Positions 1 to 5,324 of a stretch of 5,324 nt of DNA are shown piece after piece. The stretch comes from Pseudomonadota bacterium (lineage in GTDB: Bacteria; Pseudomonadota; Gammaproteobacteria; Acidiferrobacterales; UBA6901). Every line of letters starts with the position of its first letter. Position 1 is the first letter of the stretch. The notes beneath the pieces were generated by a model. That model did no database searches. It was not told where the DNA came from and was given only the letters and a program-made list of their open reading frames with translations. The DNA lies in NCBI GenBank assembly GCA_021783175.1, contig JAJXUF010000204.1, forward strand, positions 1 to 5,324, in the 5' to 3' direction. The position numbers and the translations under genes are program-made.

Positions 1-10
1 ATCGTCCCCC
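1..10 (-). other. Sequence downstream of rodA, possible start of another gene's leader
   Basis: Only ten bases follow the rodA stop. On the minus strand they read GGGGGACGAT. No hairpin or T-run terminator can be seen in so short a stretch. The purine-rich GGGGGA could be a ribosome binding site for a further operon gene beyond the window, but this cannot be decided here. Confidence 0.25.
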
Positions 11-1111
11 TCAAGTTTTAACGAGTTTCTTGTTTGTCTGGATGTTCATCAGGATACCAAAACCCAGCATCAGCGTGAGCATGGAGGTGCCCCCGTAACT
101 GATCAGCGGCAGCGGCACGCCCACCACGGGCAGAATGCCGCTGACCATGCCCATGTTGACGAAGGCATAGGTGAAGAAGGTGAGCGTGATGCTGCCCGCC
201 ATCAGGCGGGTGAAATAGGTGGAGGCGTTGGCGGTGACGACGAAGCCGCGCCCGATGACGAAAACGTACAGTGACAGCAGCAGCAGATTGCCGACCAATC
301 CAAACTCTTCCGACCAGACGGCGAAAATGAAGTCGGTGGTGCGTTCGGGCAGGAAGTCCAGGTGCGTCTGCGTCCCGTTGAGGTAACCCTTGCCGAGTAT
401 GCCGCCGGAACCCACCGCGATCATGCCCTGGATGGTGTGATAGCCCTTGCCCAGCGCGTCCTGCGACGGGTCGAGCAGCATCAGGATACGGTGGCGCTGG
501 TAGTCGTGCAGCGCGGACCACAGGAACGGCGCGCTGGCCGCCGCCGCCAACGCGGAACCTATCATGATGCGCCAGGACAGTCCGGCGAGGAACAGCACAT
601 AGAATCCGCTCGCGCCGATCAGGATGGCAGTACCCAGGTCGGGCTGTTTCGCGATCAGCGCCACGGGCAATAGCAGCAGGATGGCCGCGACAAAATAATT
701 CCTCAGCTTCAGGGTCGCCTCGTTCTTCTCGAAGTACCACGCCATCATCAGCGGCACGGCAAGCTTCATCAGTTCGGAAGGCTGGATGGTCGCCACGCCG
801 ATGTTGAGCCAGCGTGTTGCGCCGTGGCTGTTCACGCCGAGCGGGGTCATCACGAGCAGCAGCAGGATCATGCCCAGCACGTATATCGGAAAGGCCGCGC
901 GCATCAGGTAGTGCAGGGGCATGTTGGCCACGATCCACATCGCGGTGAATGCCACCGCGATGTTGCCCAGCTGGGCCAGCACGCGCATCAGGTTGCCGTC
1001 GCTGGCGCTGTACAGCAGCACCAGGCTGACCAACGCGAAGCCCCCGAGCGCGGCCAGAAGCACGGGGTCGATATTCAACATCAATCGTTGCTTGAGTTGT
1101 CTCGCATTCAT
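11..1111 (-). CDS. rodA: RodA, SEDS-family peptidoglycan glycosyltransferase
   Basis: RodA (MrdB) polymerises lipid II into glycan strands at the outer face of the inner membrane as the partner of PBP2. The 366 residues (E. coli has 370) are highly hydrophobic with about ten membrane segments. SEDS signatures are: GATRWLNIGVATIQPSELMKL at 97-117; KQPDLGTA at 155-162 containing conserved Asp158; the large periplasmic loop with RHRILMLLDPSQDALGKGYH (206-225) and LPERTTDFIFAVWSEEFG (254-271), where Asp260 corresponds to the essential catalytic Asp of the family; and GVPLPLISYGGTSML at 331-345. The N-terminus (MNARQLKQRLMLNIDP) is a typical RodA cytoplasmic start. FtsW, the septal paralogue, is unlikely because the gene directly follows mrdA, 2 nt after its stop. 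No strong Shine-Dalgarno precedes the ATG, so translation is probably coupled to mrdA. It ends in TGA at 11-13. Confidence 0.97.
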   Translation of the reverse strand: MNARQLKQRLMLNIDPVLLAALGGFALVSLVLLYSASDGNLMRVLAQLGNIAVAFTAMWIVANMPLHYLMRAAFPIYVLGMILLLLVMTPLGVNSHGATRWLNIGVATIQPSELMKLAVPLMMAWYFEKNEATLKLRNYFVAAILLLLPVALIAKQPDLGTAILIGASGFYVLFLAGLSWRIMIGSALAAAASAPFLWSALHDYQRHRILMLLDPSQDALGKGYHTIQGMIAVGSGGILGKGYLNGTQTHLDFLPERTTDFIFAVWSEEFGLVGNLLLLSLYVFVIGRGFVVTANASTYFTRLMAGSITLTFFTYAFVNMGMVSGILPVVGVPLPLISYGGTSMLTLMLGFGILMNIQTNKKLVKT

Positions 1112-1113
1112 GC
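1112..1113 (-). other. 2-nt mrdA-rodA junction
   Basis: The minus strand reads TGA GC ATG: the mrdA stop is followed by two bases and then the rodA start. The upstream sequence (CAGAGCGACTGAGC) has only a weak AGAG-type match about 9-10 nt before the ATG. The arrangement suggests coupled synthesis of the PBP2-RodA pair, which functions as a complex. Confidence 0.85.
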
Positions 1114-3012
1114 TCAGTCGCTCTGATCCCCGGTTTTACCCGTCGCCACCGGCAGCGGCTGGGGTATCTTGCCGAGCAGGTAATAATCCATCACTTTGCG
1201 CGCGATCGGAGCTGCGGTCGTGCCGCCGTGACCGCCATTCTCGACCAGCACGGCCATCGCGATGCGCGGCTTGTCGGCCGGCGCAAAGGCGATGAACCAG
1301 GCATGGTCGCGATTGTATTCGGAGACTTTCTTCGCGTCGTATTTTTCACCCTGCTTGATGGCGATCACCTGCGCCGTGCCGGTCTTGCCCGCCATGCGGT
1401 AAGTCGCGCCGTAGCTCGCGACCGCGGCGGTACCGCCGGGTTTGGTGACGGCTTCCATGGCGCTTTTCACCAGCTTGAGGTTCTCCGGATCGATCTTGAG
1501 GTCGAACATCTGTTTGGGCTCGGTCATCACCGCGCCCCCGCTGGCAGGACGCACTTCCCTGATCAGGTGCGGCTGGAAAGCCACGCCGTCGTTGGCCAGG
1601 ATTGCCGTCGCGTAGGCCAGTTGCAGCGGAGTCACCAGATTGTAGCCCTGGCCGATGCCCGCCGAGACCGTGTCTCCCGGATACCATATCTGCTGGTAGC
1701 GCTTGCTTTTCCATTCGGGTGAAGGCAACAGTCCGGATACCTCCCCTTCCATGTCCAGTCCAGTCTTCTGGCCGAACCCGAAACGCGACAGGTAGTTGTG
1801 CATATTGTCTATGCCCATCTCGGTGGCAAGCCCGTAGTAATAGGTATCGCAGGAGATGACGATGGACTTGAACATGTCTACAGCGCCATGCCCGCCCGCT
1901 TTCCAATCGCGGTATTGGTGCCGGCTGCCGGGCAGCATGTAATAGCCGGGGTCGCTGATGGCGTGGGTGGGAGAACGCGTGCCGTAAAAAAGTCCCGCCA
2001 ATGCCATGAAGGGTTTGATGGTGGAGCCCGGAGGATATTGTCCGCGCAAGGCGCGGTTGTTGAGCGGCGTATCGGGCGAGTTATTCAGCGCATCCCAGGT
2101 TTCGGTGTCGATACCGTCGATGAACAGGCCGGGGTCATAGCCGGGCTTGCTGATGAAAGCCAGCACTTCGCCGTTGGTGGGATCGAGGGCCACCAGTGCG
2201 CCGCGATATTCGCCGAATGCTTTCTCTGCCACTTCCTGCAACTTTGCATCCAGCGTCAGCATCAGGTTGTTGCCGGATTGCGGTGCGGTGCGCGACAGCA
2301 CGCGCACTGCACGCCCGCCCGCATCCACTTCGACCTGCTCGAACCCGGTCTTGCCGTGCAGGTCCTTTTCATAGCTCTGTTCGATGCCGGTCTTGCCGAT
2401 GTAGTCGGAACCCAGGTAGTTGGACGCGACATCGTCCTCGTCCAGCTGATCGATGTCGTTCTGGTTGATGCGTCCGACATAGCCGATCAGGTGCGAGGTC
2501 ATGTCGGTATAGGGATACTCGCGGAACAAACGCGCCTTGACCTCCACACCGGGAAAGCGGTATTGCTGGGCGGAAACGCGCGCGACCTCTTCGTCGGAGA
2601 GCTGGCTGCGTATCGGCATGGTCTCCAGCGTCTGCCGTTCGGTCAGCAGTTTCTGGAAGCGCTTGATGTCCTTGGGCGTGATCTCGACCAGCTTGGACAA
2701 TTCGGCGATCAGTGCATCCATGTCGGCTACCTTGCTCGGTGCGATCTCCAGCGTGTAACCCGAATAGTTCTGCGCCATCACCACGCCGTTGCGGTCCAGG
2801 ATCAGGCCGCGGTTCGGCACGATGGGAACGACGTAGATACGGTTGCTGTCCGCCATGGTGTGGAAGTAGTCGTGGCGGATCACTTGCAGGTAGAAGAAGC
2901 GCAGCAGCAGGATGAACAGCATCACCACCACGAAGCCCAGACTCAACACCAGCCGCAAACGGAAATAATAGATTTCGCGCTGATGGTTCTTCAGCTCGAC
3001 GTAACGATTCAT
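1114..3012 (-). CDS. mrdA: Penicillin-binding protein 2, elongasome DD-transpeptidase
   Basis: PBP2 is the class B transpeptidase that cross-links new lateral-wall peptidoglycan in the periplasm, paired with RodA and activated by MreC; it is a beta-lactam target. The 632 residues match the E. coli length (633). Order of parts: short cytoplasmic tail; one membrane anchor at about 19-42; pedestal/dimerisation domain at about 60-240 with PNRGLILDRNG (66-76), QYRFPGVEVKARLFREYPY (150-168) and HLIGYVGRIN (174-183); transpeptidase domain at about 265-612. Catalytic motifs: SxxK at Ser330-Lys333 in PPGSTIKP; SxD as SCD at 387-389 (Asp in the third place is usual for PBP2); KTG at 543-545 in AGKTGTAQV. 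Asp354, Asp369, His375 and Cys388 form a candidate zinc site (see findings). The ATG start at 3012 overlaps the mreD stop as ATGA, with no clear Shine-Dalgarno. FtsI/PBP3 is unlikely given length, motifs and neighbours. Confidence 0.98.
   Translation of the reverse strand: MNRYVELKNHQREIYYFRLRLVLSLGFVVVMLFILLLRFFYLQVIRHDYFHTMADSNRIYVVPIVPNRGLILDRNGVVMAQNYSGYTLEIAPSKVADMDALIAELSKLVEITPKDIKRFQKLLTERQTLETMPIRSQLSDEEVARVSAQQYRFPGVEVKARLFREYPYTDMTSHLIGYVGRINQNDIDQLDEDDVASNYLGSDYIGKTGIEQSYEKDLHGKTGFEQVEVDAGGRAVRVLSRTAPQSGNNLMLTLDAKLQEVAEKAFGEYRGALVALDPTNGEVLAFISKPGYDPGLFIDGIDTETWDALNNSPDTPLNNRALRGQYPPGSTIKPFMALAGLFYGTRSPTHAISDPGYYMLPGSRHQYRDWKAGGHGAVDMFKSIVISCDTYYYGLATEMGIDNMHNYLSRFGFGQKTGLDMEGEVSGLLPSPEWKSKRYQQIWYPGDTVSAGIGQGYNLVTPLQLAYATAILANDGVAFQPHLIREVRPASGGAVMTEPKQMFDLKIDPENLKLVKSAMEAVTKPGGTAAVASYGATYRMAGKTGTAQVIAIKQGEKYDAKKVSEYNRDHAWFIAFAPADKPRIAMAVLVENGGHGGTTAAPIARKVMDYYLLGKIPQPLPVATGKTGDQSD
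3009..3012 (-). other. mreD/mrdA 4-nt stop-start overlap (ATGA)
   Basis: The minus strand reads ATGA, in which ATG starts mrdA (3012-3010) and TGA ends mreD (3011-3009). The 18 nt upstream (TCGCGACCCTAACGAATT) hold no Shine-Dalgarno-like purine run, so mrdA initiation probably depends on termination-reinitiation after mreD. Confidence 0.88.
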
Positions 3013-3527
3013 AATTCGTTAGGGTCGCGACGGGGACGGCGCAGGGCTTGCAGCAGGATGGTCATCGGCGTCCACAGCAGCGCCGACACCGCGCTGCCGA
3101 GGAAATATTCCCACGCGACGTAGCCGCGCACCTGCCAGTGCACAGCAGCGTAGGCCGCGTAACTCAGCAACAGCATCGGGAACACGTGCAGGGATTGCTG
3201 GCGCAGGTCGAACATCTGCACGCGGCGGTGCAGCACGATGCCGCCGAAAGCCAGCACCGTATACGCCAGCGCATGCTGGCCGAACAGGCTGGCATCCGCG
3301 ACATCGGCGAAGATCCCGACCACCCACGCGGTGCCGATACCGATGCGATGCGGCTTGTGCGTACACCAGTACAGCAGCACCAGCGCCACGAAATCCGGGC
3401 GCAACACCAGCGCCCAGCCGCTCCAGGGCAGCCAGTTGAGCATCACCGCCACGAACAGGCTGAACACGATGAAACTCGTGCTCGCTGGCAGCAGGAACTC
3501 CTGATCTTTGCGGAGGCTCGGGTTCAC
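3009..3527 (-). CDS. mreD: MreD, rod-shape determining integral membrane protein
   Basis: MreD is a small polytopic inner-membrane protein of the elongasome; it binds MreC and is thought to modulate MreC activation of PBP2. The 172 residues (E. coli has about 162) are strongly hydrophobic, with roughly five to six membrane segments at about 15-33, 37-55, 62-80, 85-101, 113-131 and 137-160. Family-like features are LRPDFVALVLLYW (42-54), the GIGTAWVVGIFADVADASLFGQHALAY stretch (63-89), and a basic C-terminal end (LRRPRRDPNEL). The start is GTG at 3527: GGAGG lies 5 nt upstream, and the first residues (VNPSLRKDQEF) lead straight into the first membrane segment as in homologues. The same frame stays open upstream across mreC as far as 3929, but that stretch has no MreD character. 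The start overlaps the mreC stop by 4 nt and the stop overlaps the mrdA start by 4 nt, indicating translational coupling on both sides. Confidence 0.96.
   Translation of the reverse strand: MNPSLRKDQEFLLPASTSFIVFSLFVAVMLNWLPWSGWALVLRPDFVALVLLYWCTHKPHRIGIGTAWVVGIFADVADASLFGQHALAYTVLAFGGIVLHRRVQMFDLRQQSLHVFPMLLLSYAAYAAVHWQVRGYVAWEYFLGSAVSALLWTPMTILLQALRRPRRDPNEL
3524..3527 (-). other. mreC/mreD 4-nt stop-start overlap (GTGA)
   Basis: The minus strand reads GTGA, in which GTG starts mreD (3527-3525) and TGA ends mreC (3526-3524). With the strong Shine-Dalgarno just upstream, this is a classic arrangement for coupled or re-initiated translation and keeps the two interacting membrane proteins in step (coupling is inferred from the layout). 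Confidence 0.9.
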
Positions 3528-4441
3528 TGTTTCCTCCGTTTGAGCCGCTTGTTCACTCGCTCGGATTCGGCACTCGTTTCGGATATGGCCGGGTGTTCCG
3601 GCAATGTCGGCAGGCCGGAAACGATCAGCAGGGCGCGGTGCCTGTCGACCCCGGCCAGCGGTGTACAGGTGATGCGCGCAAACGGGTAGGCCGGGTCGCG
3701 CTCGATCTTGAGCACTTTCGCCACCGGCAGGTTGGGCGGGTAGGTGCCGTCGATGCCGGACGTCACCAGCACGTCGCCCTCCGCGATATCCGCGCTGACC
3801 GGCATGTAGCGCAGCGACATTTCGCTGATATCGCCCGACCCGAACACCACTGCACGCAAACCGTTGCGCAATACCTGTATCGGCACTGCATGATCCTTGT
3901 CGGTGACCAGCGTGACTTCGGATAGCCACGGGTAAACGCGCGTGACCTGGCCCACCACGCCCTTGTCGTCCATCACCACCTGTCCGGGCAATACGTTGGC
4001 CTGGGAACCTTTGTCCACGAACAGTTTGCGCTTGAAGATATCGCGTTCGACATACGCGATCTCGGCCATCTGCATCGGGTAGTCGGCGCGCTGCTTGAGA
4101 TCCTGCAAGGTGCGCAGCTGGGTGTTTTCGGCAAGGACCACACTCATCTGAGCCAGTTGTGCCGCATCCGCGTCATGCTGCTGTCGCAGTCTCGCATTCT
4201 CAGTCTGCAGTTGATTTTGCATCTCGAAATAGACGGCGATCCGGCCCACGGTCTCGCCGGGCAGTGCGGTCAGACGCTGAAACGGATAGATCACGACAGC
4301 AAGGACCTTGCGCGCGGATTCCAGATATTGGTAACGGGCATCGACAAACAGCAACAACAGCGAAAGCACGCTAAAGAAGATGAGGCGGGCGACCGGGCTG
4401 GGGCCGCGATTAAAGAACCGTAGGGTGCGAGTGTCGTCCAA
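3524..4441 (-). CDS. mreC: MreC, elongasome membrane/periplasmic scaffold protein
   Basis: MreC is a bitopic inner-membrane protein that links MreB/MreD to PBP2 and activates PBP2-RodA. The 305 residues show a short cytoplasmic N-terminus containing FFNRGPSP (9-16), one membrane helix at about 18-34, a predicted coiled coil at about 64-117 rich in Gln/Leu/Asn (QNQLQTENARLRQQ), then the periplasmic beta domains at about 124-276. The family signatures DKGVVGQVTRVYPWLSEV (159-176), HAVPIQVLRNGLRAV (184-198) and GDVLVTSGIDG (222-232) are clear. It is shorter than E. coli MreC (about 367 residues), lacking the Pro-rich tail, and ends in a basic tail RVNKRLKRRKQ. The start is TTG at 4441: the reading frame is closed five codons upstream by the mreB stop itself, and the next in-frame ATG/GTG (GTG at residue 25) would begin inside the membrane helix. 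The last codons overlap the mreD ribosome binding site and start. Confidence 0.97.
   Translation of the reverse strand: MDDTRTLRFFNRGPSPVARLIFFSVLSLLLLFVDARYQYLESARKVLAVVIYPFQRLTALPGETVGRIAVYFEMQNQLQTENARLRQQHDADAAQLAQMSVVLAENTQLRTLQDLKQRADYPMQMAEIAYVERDIFKRKLFVDKGSQANVLPGQVVMDDKGVVGQVTRVYPWLSEVTLVTDKDHAVPIQVLRNGLRAVVFGSGDISEMSLRYMPVSADIAEGDVLVTSGIDGTYPPNLPVAKVLKIERDPAYPFARITCTPLAGVDRHRALLIVSGLPTLPEHPAISETSAESERVNKRLKRRKQ
3533..3537 (-). promoter_or_regulatory. Strong Shine-Dalgarno for mreD inside mreC
   Basis: On the minus strand the sequence reads GGAGG, then AAACA, then GTG. This full GGAGG core with 5-nt spacing is the only strong ribosome binding site at a visible gene start in this window, and it decides the GTG start of mreD. 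It also encodes part of the mreC codons for the Arg-Arg-Lys near the MreC C-terminus (CGG AGG AAA). Confidence 0.88.
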
Positions 4442-4456
4442 GGTACTGCCGTATGA
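4442..4456 (-). other. 15-nt mreB-mreC gap leading to a TTG start
   Basis: After the mreB TGA the minus strand reads TCATACGGCAGTACC and then TTG. There is no good Shine-Dalgarno; GGCAG about 5 nt upstream is at best a weak match. The mreB and mreC frames are the same, so the mreB stop itself closes the mreC frame and limits where mreC can begin. There is no room for a promoter or terminator. Initiation probably relies on ribosomes arriving from mreB (inference). Confidence 0.75.

Positions 4457-5324
<868 letters not shown>

Noticed and set aside
277..292. Short CAG/AGC triplet run within rodA (around 277-290)
   Set aside because: Encodes a run of Leu in a membrane helix (LLLLS); ordinary composition effect rather than a repeat element.
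18..938. 306-codon minus-strand frame overlapping rodA in another phase
   Set aside because: Arg/His/Ala/Gly-rich composition typical of an out-of-phase reading of GC-rich membrane-protein DNA; rodA in the true frame has all SEDS motifs.
2188..2199. SxD (SCD) in place of SxN in the predicted PBP2 looked like a missing active-site residue
   Set aside because: Asp in the third place is normal for the PBP2 branch of class B PBPs, and SxxK and KTG are intact. The true motif lies at residues 387-389, about 1846-1854 on the minus strand.
1798..3123. 441-codon plus-strand open frame, antisense to mrdA and running into mreD
   Set aside because: It is in exact register with mrdA codons, so its stops would correspond to TTA, CTA or TCA codons in mrdA, which are rare in GC-rich genes. 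Its protein is His/Gln/Val-rich, low in recognisable motifs, starts with GTG, and lies opposite a fully conserved gene. Best read as a codon-usage shadow.
3009..3929. Longer 306-codon version of mreD starting at 3929
   Set aside because: The extra 134 codons overlap mreC out of frame, are Arg/Gly-rich without membrane character, and have no MreD counterpart. GTG at 3527 with a GGAGG site gives the normal family length.

Overview
The window is a tightly packed, all-minus-strand run of five cell-shape and lateral-wall (elongasome) genes. In transcription order, from high to low coordinates, they are mreB (5' end cut off by the window edge), mreC, mreD, mrdA (PBP2) and rodA (mrdB). GC content is high (about 60% by eye). 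The protein sequences look proteobacterial and resemble betaproteobacteria: a MreB with the [11 protein letters not shown] stretch, a short MreC of about 305 residues starting close to a FFNRGPSP motif, and mreBCD directly followed by mrdA-rodA. A Nitrosomonadales/Gallionellales-like lineage is a guess from general similarity, not a demonstrated assignment.

Layout: mreB C-terminal ~83% at 4457-5324; a 15-bp gap; mreC at 3524-4441 (TTG start); mreD at 3009-3527 (GTG start overlapping the mreC stop by 4 bp, with a strong Shine-Dalgarno inside mreC); mrdA at 1114-3012 (ATG start overlapping the mreD stop by 4 bp); a 2-bp gap; rodA at 11-1111; and 10 bp of downstream sequence. All five genes end in TGA. 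No stretch over 20 bp is non-coding. I see no internal promoter, terminator, RNA gene, repeat array, mobile element or CRISPR, so the five genes most likely form one transcription unit whose promoter lies beyond position 5324.

How they work together: MreB is the membrane-bound actin-like filament in the cytoplasm. MreC and MreD are membrane partners linking it to the wall machinery. RodA polymerises glycan strands from lipid II, and PBP2 cross-links them. MreC is known to activate PBP2 and so the RodA-PBP2 pair. All catalytic motifs expected in this part of the system are present, and no gene is visibly broken.

I found no undescribed system. The points most worth a second look are a complete candidate zinc-binding quartet (Asp-Asp-His-Cys) in PBP2, with the spacing of the site described in Acinetobacter PBP2, and the varied translation-start arrangement along the operon (TTG with weak SD, GTG with strong SD, ATG with no SD).
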